A DNA stretch of 25,696 bases from Saccoglossus kowalevskii (GCF_000003605.2 NW_003133846.1:146374-172069); one strand, 5' to 3'; positions 1-13,500 are shown, counted from the first letter of the stretch. Translations and numbers: made by a program. The notes: generated by a model from the letters alone, not told the origin.

Positions 1-285
1 TTTAACATATATGGTATCACTTTAATATATCACGTATATCGTTTAACATATATGGCATCACTTTAATATATCACGTATATCGTTTAACATATATGACACC
101 ACTTTAAAATATCATGTATATCGTTTAACATATATGGCCTCACTTTAATATATCACATATATCGTTTAACATATATGGCATCACTTTAATATATCACGTA
201 TATCGTTTAACATACATGGCATCACTTTAACATATCGCGTATATCGTTTAACATATGTTATCACTTTAATATGTGACTTATATCG
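1..285. repeat. 41-bp tandem satellite, about 7 copies
   Basis: Seven head-to-tail units of a 41-bp AT-rich sequence begin at bases 1, 42, 83, 124, 165, 206 and 247. Each opens with TTTAACATATATGG and ends in a GTATATCG-like block. Copies differ by a few substitutions; the last is shortened to 39 bp and decays at TTTAACGTCGACG. The array runs off the left edge, so its true length is unknown. It is non-coding. Confidence 0.93.
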
Positions 286-3200
286 TTTAACGTCGACGTT
301 CTGGATGCGTGTTGCAAGTGTGAACGCTATGAACAAAGCAAATTAGTAGCGTTGTGATAAAAGCCCCTTCTATCCAATCACAATCACGAAGCAACAGCAA
401 CAGGTCATAGGTTGATAAGATACGGCGTATAAACTGAACCGATTGTCGACATGGTAATCAGCGAAATCTGGGCTGAATTTCTATTTCTAGTCATTTAATT
501 GTTATTGTATGTCTTGAATTATACTATCAGCCAGTAATGACTAGATGGATCGGTATATTGGTGACCCACACTTTGCAAGGTTATCTCCGACAATCACGGT
601 ACATCACGCATTTCCCTATACGGGGTCAGTTCACTTGCTGAAATAAAATAAAATGAAGTGAAATGAATTATGGGCCGTGCACCAGATTTTAATAAGATTG
701 CAGATACCAATAAACTGCTCGGTCGCGAAACTGTGGCTTTCAAAGTTAAAACCGATCGGCGTACTTATGTCGAATTGGAACAGGTCAGTTGAGCCATCGT
801 ACGCTCTTAAGGTTTCTAATCCGATCGGAAATTCCTCCTTCGTTGAACAATATTTGAACTCACTTCGCTGAAACATTGAAACCTTGAAATTTCAAGAGCG
901 GCTGAGCTGCGAATGACCTGTTGATTCATGACAACCACGGCGGCGGACAAAAATGATTTACTTATAGCTTGTTAAAAATACACAAATTAAGATTACTTTG
1001 TCAAGTTCAACAGTTATATACAAACACCGAGTCAACCGATTATATCGTCTAACGATCTCATTACATGTGAGAAATAGCCGTTAAACTTGATTGCAAAATA
1101 CTCATATTACCGTTGTCGGGCACCGAGAGTTCGTGTCACCATGGTGATTTGTGTTTACATTACATTCATATTTCTCGTGTCGGTTTCCGTCGATGATAAT
1201 TAAATAACATACAAAGTGTCTTTGACGGTTCAAGTCTATGACAAACGTATACAGCCGTGAACTGTAGAGGGCGCCTTAGTTTAGGGACAGAGGAAAACTC
1301 TAAATGCTTATAGTAAGTTCACTGAATATAGTAGTATAACACAAAACTGGGCGAACTTATTTATATTCTTGGCTGTATAAGTCGACATTGTTTTGTTTCT
1401 ATCTTGATGGAACAAATGGTCAGTTGTCGTTATGCTACCGTTGCACGTGGTCTAATGGTGATTTATTTAAAGAGGCAATGTGATTAAAATTCAGTATTTT
1501 CTTATTTTCTAAATATTACATAATTATTTTCGATATTAGTTCTTGATAAAAAGACATCAGGGGATGATATTTCATAAAAGATAGCCCTTAATTCTGGGAG
1601 CTAATACTAGTATAACAGTTCGCGCATGCGTCCCGGTTTTGTCTACACTACACAGGTATAAAAACTCGTGTTAATATTTTATCGAATGATTACTGCTGCC
1701 AAAATTGTATTTTTTATTTTACGATAATCATACTTATGCTTATGATGCACGTCAGAAAATGTATAACACCCTCAAGAATACTCAAAGTATCCATTGTCCC
1801 TGTATGTCTAGTTTTCACAATTTCCTCTTGTAATTTGTTTCACATTGAGAGCATCGATTTTATCGACCCCGTTGTCATGTGTGGTCACATTATATCGATG
1901 GTATGTCATGACGGGCTATGATGGATTGACTTCAAATGTCTATCCCATTCGTCGCACTGGGACCCATATCAAACACCGTAGCGATCATAGCGATTACCAG
2001 CGCGGGTAAAGTATTAGTCGGTATCACATTGTCTCGAACTGTTCCCTCGTGGTATGCGAGACTCGACTACATTTCACGAGGACAAGGGACATTGCAATTC
2101 TGTGTGATTGATTGAATCAGGAAGCTTTCAACATAAACCATGGCACTAAGCGCAACTTTAGATAAACACGACAATTTATATTATAACACTGAAACTCCAC
2201 ATTCTCATTGGTCGCTTGGTACCACGTGCAGCCCTGTTATCAGACGATAACTGGGCAGTGCTTGAAGTCAATGCACGAACATATGAACAATATTCTCATA
2301 AATATTCAATGTTTCTCGCACATTAGTACGGAAACAACAAACCAACCATTATACTTGAGCAATCCTTGACATTTTCATCTGGGAATTTGTCTATGTGCGT
2401 GTTTTTGCATGTCGTTTGCTCATTTTTTGGCTCTCTATAGTAATATAGGTAATTAAAATGACTCCGCACTGCCCCTTGTTGCGTGGTAACAAGGCTCAGA
2501 TGGGATGTTCACTTAAATAATGGGCTCTAATGCCGAGTGGGTCTTACCCTTATTGTGCAAATCCCCGTCCTGGCCCTGTTATCAGGCAATAATGGGGAGC
2601 GCGTTGTTCTTTATTCGCTAATTATACGTTTTTTTTTCTGAAATGTATACATATTTCATTCAGTGATTCCTCTTTTGTGGATGCGCCGCAGGTCACTTCG
2701 TCTTTCTGTTAAAATCACTATTTCGCCGGGAGCGGCGCCCTCGGATAGAAGTCGCTCAGTGTCAAGGCTCTTTGTCGACCACACGGAATTGGTTTCAATG
2801 ACTCGCAAGAAGTTCAAGTTAATTAATTGAGTTATTCGTTAATCGTCCGATGCGTTCTGTCGTCTGATTGCTGTTGCTATATAGTATATCAAATATATCT
2901 TTGATTCGATACGCTGAGTTTAAACTAAATATTTTTTTAGTGGTCTTAGGTTCAAATGTTGACCGATTGACGACCCTGCTTAATCTAAAAAAGCAGCTGA
3001 GCGCCATGGCAACTATTATTACGAAGTCGGTAAACGTAAAATTACAGGTCATGCACTGTTGTCACGATTCTCCAACTGTTATTCACTCTTTATGCCCCGT
3101 CTATTATTCTTTCGTTTGACTCACTTGACCCCGTCACGATTATGACTGGCACAACAGGTGGTGTGACCAGCGCCCTCGCGCGATACAGAAAAAGAAAGTT

Positions 3201-4422
3201 GCCGTCCCATTGACAAAAACAACAACAGGCAGCATTAGTACAAGCCAAATAGTCAACATTGCAAATGATTTGTTTACACAGAATGCTTTACAATGTCCAC
3301 TTTCAATCCGAAACAGGTACACGTGTACATTGGTCTTTAGAAATGTATGCACTTTGTTTACGAAGCTGGGGGCTAGCTCGTCTTGATTTGAAAAAGAAAA
3401 ACACTGCCGTAGTGTTAATTGGTATAATTCTAGCCCTGGGGTGAAAATGTCTATGTTATTTAGTCATGTCTGCGTACTACGTAACAGAATAATGTTTGGG
3501 CCAGTGGGCAAACAAATTGTTGTCATGGCGACTAAGCCACTGGTGCATGAAAATACCCACAGCAACTTTCTCACTCATACGGGAGTACGGGGAAGTGGCA
3601 ATAGTACGAGCCGTGGTGCATTGTGGTACCCATTACAGGTTGTACCAACAATTATTACAGCCGGGTCGGGTGTGAACGGGACATATCGTAATTACGGCAC
3701 TAAAATCGCCGAAAATCATCTACGCATGATGAGTGTTCGGAAATTGTCTCGATGATCGCAATATGGCCTTATTTGTTGTGATAACTTGTTTTCTGCACCT
3801 GCGGGGAAAAAGACAAACGTGCACGAGAAACGAACACGAATATTTATACTTGTATTAAGATTCAGTGTAGCTCCCCCCCCCCCATATATTCGAAATATCC
3901 GTCTATACACTTGACTCCAACTCGTAAAAACAGCGAGTAATTGGCACAGTTTATGACCAAATACCTGCCGTTGTTCGCGAAACTCGCTTATGAACAGCGT
4001 GACGGTGTGAACTGGCCATTGTACGCGACCGTATTGTTGGCTGAAAATTGGACTCGGACAACAAATAAATTGGGGATTCAGTTTAAATACTGTATATGCC
4101 AACTCTTTGTGTTGTTTCACCAAAGTTATGGTTAGAGTCTGTTGTGCAGACCGGTTATATGTGCCATCACACGGTGTGTTTCGGTGAATAGGGAAATAAT
4201 CACCGCTTACAAACATGCATTTTAAGGAGACGATTGCTGTGTTTGTATTGACAATTGACGATATGTGGGTGCGTGGATACGGACTATTCAACGTGTTCAC
4301 TGGCATATGGCTTTCGACCTGTGCCTGACGTGAGATATCAGTTGTAGCCACGCTACGAAGAGCACAATCAGGCCAAGGTGTTTGCCACTACATTACAAGT
4401 ATCACAGTCGCGCTAAGGTGTC
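286..4422. other. intergenic or upstream region without a supported gene
   Basis: No open frame here has both a convincing start and protein-like composition. The stretch is moderately AT-rich, with an 11-C run at 3873-3883 and two related small palindromes near 2232 and 2574. A 5' untranslated exon or promoter of the downstream gene could lie here, but I see no TATA or initiator arrangement I would defend. Confidence 0.6.
2232..2607. repeat. pair of related small palindromes (possible remnant of a foldback element)
   Basis: The 12-mer CCCTGTTATCAG occurs at 2232 and again at 2574. Each copy is followed by a partial reverse complement: GATAACTGGG at 2246-2255 and a weaker CAATAATGGG at 2587-2596. 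Between them, GCACTGCCCC near 2466 is the reverse complement of GGGCAGTGC near 2253, and CTTGTT..AACAAG at 2475-2493 forms another hairpin. This suggests an old inverted-repeat element, but its boundaries are unclear. Confidence 0.35.
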
Positions 4423-4584
4423 ATGGACCCTTTCAAACGAGATATACGCAAAAGGATGGCACATAAAATGGCAAATATGAAACGAAAGCACCCGTCTCGG
4501 ATGCCAGTGTTACCGCACATTTTATCTCTGGACAAAGCGCTGGCCTCTGGATATGTACTCGATCCAGCACTGTTTGCCAAGACG
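4423..4584 (+). CDS. exon 1, N-terminal start of NWD-like protein
   Basis: The ATG at 4423 follows an in-frame TAA at 4414-4416 and is the only Met-initiated frame here that ends cleanly at a splice donor (GTAAGA at 4585) in phase 0. It encodes 54 residues rich in Lys and Arg ([15 protein letters not shown]...), followed by a hydrophobic-helical stretch ending LDPALFAKT. It resembles no domain I know. Phase 0 matches exon 2. The start could lie in a different upstream exon, so the choice of this ATG is an inference. Confidence 0.55.
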
Positions 4585-7500
4585 GTAAGAATGTCCGTGA
4601 ACACACATACACATGTGTTACTCCCGATCTAAATATATTTGTCAGTGTGATTATTTTTCTCTATAAGTTTATGGCGTCTATACTATTACAGATTAATAGT
4701 AGTTAGTTGACTTTTCTAGGGTCTATGGTTGGTATCCATATACCACAGTCTGTCAACGCAACGATATCAGTGTTTGCGACAGAGTTCAACCTTTGATTAC
4801 AATGCGATTGGGTTAAACTAGACTCATTTACCAATCATCGACGAACAGTTATTATTGTGGGGAAAAAATCTTTGTTTTCTCTAACTTCAGCTCCGAGCAA
4901 TTGACACCTGTTGAAATATATGAGCTAGTAATTTTATAAAGTGTCGTATGATTTCGCGTCATGTCATCGAGACAACCGTCATTTGTGTGTTGCGCCACAG
5001 GGGTCATCATGACTACCATGGACCGTGGATCAAGTGGACACATGTTTACTTACTGTCAACATTAACTCCATGCAAATACTGAAGCTAACTTTGGGTTATG
5101 ATTTCAAAGCATTCACATCCGCGTGTAATTCCTTCCATGACAGAATTTGGTGAAATCTACCAATTTCACCACCACAAGACAATTTATCGGTGACGAGTCA
5201 TTTTCCACATCAATCGATCTTTACAACATTCAAATATGTTCTTATTTAAGTGTCATACTTAACCGAAGCCAATTCGGGATCCGACCATTTTCGGCCGATT
5301 TTAATTACGAATTCAATACCGACATAGATGAACAGGTTTTAACACAAAAGTCACGTCCCGGGCATATACAACACTGCACCAGTATATAAAAGTTTATGAT
5401 GGGTGTCAACGATTAAGAGGTATTGTAATCTGGTTTGAAATCAATATTAACCAAATTAATAGAGAGGCCGACATGTTTACTGGTTTTCACAGAGATTAGA
5501 CTCACATGTCCTCAATGTATTTTGATCTATTTCAGAATGGAGCTTACAATGGTGCTAGAAATTTCTCCTTTCCACCCGTTCCTATCGGTTCAAAGTATTC
5601 ATCGCCGAGCAAAGCTAGTTCCAGTAGCTCCCTGCAGCAGCGTGACTTGGGACTTGCGCCCAACCCTAATATAGTGGAAGAGGTAGGTAAACAATCTCTC
5701 GGGGTTCGGGATCACGTGGTACGCATTCTCCAGCGAGTGGTGGCTGTAAACAATATCAACTCACTCTTAGCCGCGTACGAGATATTAGCGTTTTTCTACA
5801 ATCATGTTACAGAACTGTACAATCACGGCAGTGGCAAACATAAGCACCTGTGTGTGCGTCTGAATCACAGCGCAGAGGCACGCCCAATTCTATCGACTAT
5901 TAATAGAACAATTGATATGCTTTTACAAATAATCCTATCTTCAGGTACCTACCCCAAACTGTAGACTGATCATAATGCATGCTACCGTTATAAGATCGAC
6001 ATTGTTATGTATTAGAAAACTGAAAATTACCGGGAATATCCAAGCTTTAAACAATTATGAAACTCAAAGAATTATTCTGTGACGTCACATCCCTTCACCA
6101 ATGTGACATATTCATCTGGAACGACAAAAACGTCTGTTAAATACTCAAACATCAATACTAATACATGAATATACCCAGAATGTAATAAAAAAAATAGAAG
6201 TATATTGGCGTAAAGAAGGTGGGGTAAATTTACCATGACATATCCCGAGAAAATGCTGGCTAAGTTACAGTGGATTAATAGCGGCCATTTTGTGGCCATT
6301 CTTTCAAATTACAAATTGAACCTTTTACATAATTTTTAATCTTCTGAACTGAATACAGCGTGTCATGTGTGTTTTTGCAGTGCCGGTTAACAGGTTTGAA
6401 TTTTTTTTAAATATCAGTGTACTAGTACAGTCATGATGCATGTTTATTAGCAACGAAGTAACCGACAAACAAACAAACTCCGAAGACGTATGATCACTCC
6501 TTTTTTACGATTTACGATCATTTTGAAGTAGCTTTGAAACCTAAATGTGTTAGTGAAGTGTGGGGGAGGGGGCAGTTTACTTGCTGGTTTCAGAAACACT
6601 AACCGAATCGAATCGAACACATGCATATCGAGTACGTAAAACACTTTATAATCATAACTGAGATGAAAACACAGATTTGGTAATTAGTTAATCTTTCATG
6701 AAACAAAGTTCGTTCGAGATTTAGTGTACTGAATTGATAGACTGAAATGGAAGTAGTGAATTATAGGTCGACATTCGTTGTCCGGATTGTAAACACGCCG
6801 GCACATTATTAGACGGGTTTTGAAAGTGTCGGGGTACAGTGAACGGTGGGAGTGGTTTGAAACACAAAACCTGATTATAAATACCTTCGTGAACAAGTCT
6901 CGACTTTACCCCATCACTGTAAGCACTTGTCGTATTTACATTCATCTCTATGACGACCACAAGCGATTTCTGACCCTATTCTCGGCGTAGGTGACCTCCG
7001 GCCCGGATGACTTGCCTCACTCTGTTACATGAAGGCAATTTCACGTTAATCATGTTCGCGATACTAATCAATAAAACCGAATTTTCTTCTATCCTAATAA
7101 TTTTTTTTAATAATTAAGGGGGTAATTGGGACAAATATTTGTGTTACAGCAAACAGACACTAGGGGGGCTGTCCCTTAACGACTATGGAATGTATTCGTC
7201 CATGCGTGCAATGTTTCTACTAGACCCCGCACTCCACTTCACACTCACAAAACACATTTACTGTTGTACATTTCTGATCAAACAGCCAATCATGGATGTA
7301 CAAATACTTATTATTTTCAGATCGGTGATCGACACTGGCATGTACAGGGAAGAAGAGGAAGAATTAGTATCCGAAACGACAAAAAGATAGTCACTTATCT
7401 ACGGGTCAGTTGCGTACGAATTTTAAACTGAAATGTATAAAATTAAAATTACCCAAGCATACTATATGGGTAATTACAAATACCACAAGCCCTTGGTGTT

Positions 7501-10500
7501 ATGTGGTTTGTAATTCGTTTTGTGTGTGTGATGTTCATGAAATGGGGAAAATTTGAACATGAGTTTGGTTTATCGACCGTGACCCGTATTTGTTTTTATT
7601 ACAGCGACAACTTCGTAAACGCATACAGCAATGGTATGATGAGACCGACAGTGACGAGTACGACGAGGAGAAACACGACAGAATGCCGTTGAACTTGGAT
7701 TCCGAAGCATACGCGAAAAGGGTAAGAACAACGGCAATCAATGTTCAATTTAACCAGTTGTTCTATTTCACGCAGTTTATCGCGTCGCAAGCGGGCGCTG
7801 TCCACGAACAATCGGGTAGTTTGTAGTTTTAAGGGCAACACGATTTACTTTTAGCTATTTTAACCCGTATTGTGTTATTTCAGACCCCGTCTTGTAGGCA
7901 CCGAAAAAAGGCAATATTTGAGCAATATAACGATGTCGGTGGACGTGTGAGTAAGGAGGGGACGATGGTGAAAGAGGACACATTTGTGATGCGTCATCCT
8001 TTGATCGATATGTCGCCTCTACCGACGTCCCGTGTGCATTCGTCGTCAGATTCTGTCCTCGACGTTATTGACGGTGATATTATGGACAACAACAACACAC
8101 TGACGCAGTCCAGTGCTCTTAAGTATACCTCACAGAACGGTGACAATGATGTAGTCGTTAATGGAAACAGTCTCGAGAAAGGTGTCACTTTTGCGGAACG
8201 AGAGTTCGAAATCGTCCCGGAAGATAAGCGAACCGCTCCTAAAAGCTCCAGCTCGATGTCTATTACGTCCATAAGCAGCGGCACCAGCTCGCAGAGACAA
8301 ACGCCTGTCCACAGGGAAGGACAAGTCCCGGAGACCCTCCCAGAAATACACACAACCAAACACGACTCCCACTCATCACAATCTTCGACGGCGCAATCTC
8401 CGCCTCTTGTCGATGTCCTAAAACTGCCCAAAATTGCCGGTGCGAGTACTGAATATGAAAATGTGAACGAGGACTCTAATATCGATGACGAGGTGCGCCA
8501 GGCACAGGAACGCCCTGATACAAGAGGCAGCACAGTGGACTCCGATGAACAAATTGTAGCTTTTACACCAGTGCCAACTCCATACCCGTTACCAATAGGC
8601 CGATCTGATACCAACGATTATCTCAAGTTAGACTATCCAAACACAGTTGATCAGATAATCCGTGGACAGTTAAATGTCAAATGTCAAATCAATAAGAGGA
8701 TTATCCGCATATATGTATCATCGGGAATATCAGGTACGTACACAAAATATACCGGGTTTCCCAGAACATGGGCTCTATTAATTAATGCATGCACACTGGT
8801 CATGAGATTTAGTTGGTACAACCATGACTCTAGCGCATTAAATAACCGATGATTGTAGATGTAAAAAAAAATGTCAACATTTACTAGGATGACAACTTCT
8901 TGAATTTACGTCAAATTGGTCGTGGTTCATTCCAGTTGTGGTTAATTTCAAACCTTGTCCTATATACGTATCCACGGCAGTAATCGCAAACAAGGTCAAC
9001 ACACTGTGTCAAATGCATAAAGTACGTTGAAAAATAAACTTTACAGAAATATGAAACACACGCGTGTTTAAAGAGCGGTAGTTACCAAGGTAATTTTAGG
9101 TAATCAGTGCAAGTCGAGCCCAGGTTACCTCGCTTTAAACTGGGTGTGCTGGTCGCATATCCATATGTATATAACACTTACTGTCACTCGTCCTAGATTG
9201 TGAACCGGAGAGAAACGCAATGATGGAAAAGGTGTATCCCAAATTGAGACAACATTGCACGGAGAGAGGATTTGAGCTGCAAATTAGCGATCCCAATTGG
9301 GGGTTGAAAGACTCAATATTTGACGACCAGGGACATACTGATCTATGTCTACAAGAACTAAAACGAGCAAGACAAGTGTCGAGAGGGCCTAATTTCGTGG
9401 TGAGTAAACCTTGTGGTTTACCTCGTTTTATGCACTGGGATATCATGAAGTATTCCGGTTAGCATTTTTTGCAAATTCTAAGGAATGCAAGTTGAAAACC
9501 AACGTAATTATTTTCGTCATTTCTATGAATGACCACTCGGTATGGACCATTGTCATATACACCATTCTAAAGCACGTTTTGTATCTTACAGACATTTTTA
9601 GCTCAAAAATACGGCGCTAGTGAAATCCCGACATGCATTTCGTGTGAAGAATTTAATGCGTTAACTAATCTGCTACAAGGCCGTAGGGATGAGTACATTG
9701 CATCACACCGACCGCCTACCAGCGAGGGAGACGTCGAAGCGCCCTCTGGCGATGGAAGTTTGGTGAGAGAGAAATCAAGTGATAGCTTGAAAACCAAAGA
9801 GCCCAATGTGTCCAAGACGGTAGAGGCTCAGAAGACGCAAGTCAGGTAGGTCTCGTAATATTGTGTTAAACTTTCGTGGTAGTCTTTTGAGGGTGATAAA
9901 ATCGCCTTATATCTGCAATGTCAGACTTGTACTATAGTTGCTGTTTGAGTCGTTAATAGTTTTAAACCTATTTTTGTTCCAGTGGCGATCAGGTGTCTAT
10001 GCTGTGTTTTAAACCATATTATTGATACGGAGACAAATAAAATAGTATTTTAAATAAAATAGAGGAATCACAAAATTTTCTCGTCGTTATAGTCATCTCA
10101 TTTGCCAAAACGTCTTGCCTCTGCAAATAGAAAATATCAAAAACCGTCTCGACAGTGGCATACGTAAATCATCGAACCACAAAGCTGGAAGATTTCAAAC
10201 GGAACAATCTATCTTGTAAATTTATGTTTCACACGAAAACAAATTAAAGTTTGCGTCATATGGGAATCGGACATCCCATAAGTTCATTTTCATAAAACAA
10301 TCCTAACATCCAAACGCGAAAGTTACGGTATACAACACACCCACCCGCATAAATAATTACTAACACTCCATGCATTTATAATTAAATACCGATTAAGCAT
10401 CACGTTTATATCCATTTCTATTCATAATCTTAATCCCCACCATTTACATCTATTCACAAGGGATATTCAGTTGTGTTTAATAATAATTAATGTCATGCTG

Positions 10501-13500
10501 TTTAACTCTTTGTATTCCTCCAGTCATTTTGTCACATATGTAATAATCAGGGAGTGGTGATATTTCTTCAACCGTCTTTGTCGTATCCATGTTGTAAATG
10601 TATCAACCACTTTCTTCACCGTGTGTTTGCTTTTCCATTTATTGTTTGCACTCCCTTTTACATGATAATATACCTATATTTGCTGGATAACCACAGGAAG
10701 TTCCGCGCAAGGAAAGCATTTCTAAGAGGGGCTTCTAAAGTGATGCGTGCTAGCAGGGTCACACGTGCCTTCATGGTACGATCCATCAAACCAAATCTCA
10801 CGAGAATACGGTAATTGTAACGAAATCACGTTTCCTGCACTTTTGTTTTTTATCACTTTTAAGTGCTATATATATCGTGCTTTGCCGTTTAGTGTTCACT
10901 AACCCCATACACAGCTTGTACCTGCAATTAACATTTAGGGAGAACCTTCATATTTAGAAAAGAAGGATAGAACGAGGGGGATCTTCTGCTGCAAGGAACA
11001 AATATCGAAATTCTCATTTCTCCAAAAAACAAAGACGGTTTCAATTTAAAATTGGTATTGAATAACACTGCCATGGTTCATGTAGTTGGTGATCTCCCTC
11101 CCTCGGAAATAACAGAGAACTCACGAGTGTATCATAGAGTAAACTAATAAGCACTTAGTTTAAAATAAAATATAGAGTCGATTAACAAGAGTTTTCTATA
11201 CATGTGAAGTCACTTCCGTATGTCTTATCTATATATGGACTGTGACGTGGCGTCACTTCCATGTGTCGATTCTATATATAAGCTGTGACATGACGTCACA
11301 TCATATGTATTTCCCATACATAGACTGTGGCATGACGTCACATCATATGTTTTTTTTTTGTGACGTTATTTCATTTCTTATCTATATATGAAGTTGGGTT
11401 AACTATACCATCTCTATGCGCGGGACAGTTTGTGTGACTTTATTTTTCAGCCTGACAATTCGAGCAGACGTAACCGACTTATTTCAGCATTATGTCACGG
11501 TCACGGTAATGTAGCGCTCTGTCTTACGCGACAGAACTGAATTGCGCTTTCGTTTGTTATTGCGTGTTTCTTGCGTGTTGCATGACGTCATATTTGCACG
11601 ATTTGTATTGATGTTGGCTGTGTAATACTTTGCACTAGCAGATAGCAGAGCGCTTTAGATTGGAAACAATTCAGTAGCCAGTATAATTTGGTAGTTATTT
11701 TGGTGGGACGTTTTAGTATTTCCAGTTACAAGAACGTATTTTTAGAGACAGACTATGTCTCACCTTCAGTAACTGACTTGTGTGCGTTCTAAGCTGGCTG
11801 TAACAAACTCTAGTGATAATTTACATTCATTACGGTCTGTCGCGTGAAGCCATGTCCATCCTCGCTGTGGGGATGGAAGGTGTACACGGAATTATTACTA
11901 ATTACTTGGTGTATTGTTGTTGACAGCGAAGGGGAAGGGGGCAAGTCGAAATTGAACCAATCACACGACGATGATGTGGTGAAAGAGAAGTCTGACCGTG
12001 ACTACGACTCCGAGATTACGCTGCTTAATACATGGTATAAACTAGATGAAAATACAGTTCCACCTGTGTACCGACTACAACTAATCAGGTCAGTTAATCC
12101 TCATGACTATCGGGACAGTCGTGATACTTGATTCAACAGCCACGTAATCATTTTCATCCGGGTATGTTGTTCTGTTTTCAGCTCCCAGTTCAAAGACATC
12201 AACGCCCGTGATAACGTACGAAGGGTGACTGCAAAACAACAATGGGGAATCCAACATCGCCGATTGGAGGCGCTGTTTCAGACTTACATCAGAGATATCA
12301 CATCTGATCCTGCCAGAATTGATAATTGCTACAAGTCAGGTTAGTTGAGAGCACCAACAACATTCCAAAAGCAGATTCCGTCCACTTTTCTGTCAGTGTC
12401 CCAAATTTATGAAATATTGATTATTATATTTCAGTACTGGAGAGAGAGATCGAAGAAGGGATATTGAATTTAGAGTACAAACCTTTCGAGGAAGTCCAAT
12501 GGTTTCGGAGAAAAATCACAGACTTAGAAATGAATGTTGGAGATTTCAATGCCAAGGAATTTATGGATATCATCCCAATGTCATCAAAAGCTAACAAAGA
12601 GAGAAGCGACAGGTTGCATGTGTTGAGTAACATTAAAATACCAGACAGGGTAAGTAATCGAGTTGTCACGGTTACAGTTAGATCAGCAAGTAGATGTTTC
12701 TCTCCATAATCCCTGATATTTCGGTTCATTAATGGTAAAGTTATCATTTCAATAGTTATTTAAGAAAAAGTGATATAACACACTTTTTCTATTAATTGCG
12801 CCCTCTAGTAACGCCCCCGTTACTTCGAAATTACGTAAATAGAAGAATTATACTTAGAAATCATTCTTATAATTTATCAAAAGAATGTAAAACATTGGTA
12901 CTGTTCATATTAATCTACCCCGAGGCCCTCCAGAAAAATAGATAAATATAAAGTTACATTAACTATTTACAAATAAAATATTCAAAATCTTTGATTTAAA
13001 AGTTTAAAAATTGTAAATTATTCTTACGGGCGGTGAAAATTCGTTCCAATGCGCTAATGGCCGCAAACTTGAAAGAACGTTTATATAATTTCGTCACGAC
13101 ACACGGTAATGCGGGAGATTTTGAACTCGTTTTAATATTTGTTATATTTAGCTGGTTCTGGTAATGCTAACGTTGTGACAACGTTGAAAGATCACCACTA
13201 CGCAAATGTGGTCTAGTTATGTACTAGTATGTAAGAAATTGACACACATAAGGACTCAACCATGACCGTTCTCTCTGCATCCTGGACCTTCAATTCGGGC
13301 TTGTTCATTAGTCAGTGATTTATCAAATCAGATTTCGGAAACATCAACATTACCATCATTTCTGGGGTCTGACAAACGAGTGTTTTTGGAACAGGATTCT
13401 CACATGTAAATTAACAACATTTTAGGCCTTTGTTGGGTAATTTGAAAAAAGACCAGGCTGATTTTGAACCACAGTCAGATAGTGTACAAGTATAATACAA

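Noticed and set aside
3441-3755. Plus-strand frame of 104 codons upstream of the gene, a possible earlier first exon
   Set aside because: Donor-like GT sites exist, but composition is unremarkable and no phase or homology ties it to exon 1, which has its own ATG after an in-frame stop.
3716-4351. Minus-strand open frame of about 211 codons
   Set aside because: Its first codon is GTG rather than ATG, its composition is not protein-like, it crosses a C-run, and no splice or domain signal supports it. Probably a chance open frame.
7994-8614. Minus-strand open frame of 206 codons opposite exon 4
   Set aside because: It is the antisense shadow of a Ser/Asp-rich coding exon with good splice sites; codon patterns support the plus strand.
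11844-11926. Possible alternative start upstream of exon 8 with a signal-peptide-like stretch ([16 protein letters not shown])
   Set aside because: The frame is open and in phase with exon 8, but it begins at GTG and no in-frame ATG exists before the acceptor, so it is intron sequence read through by chance.
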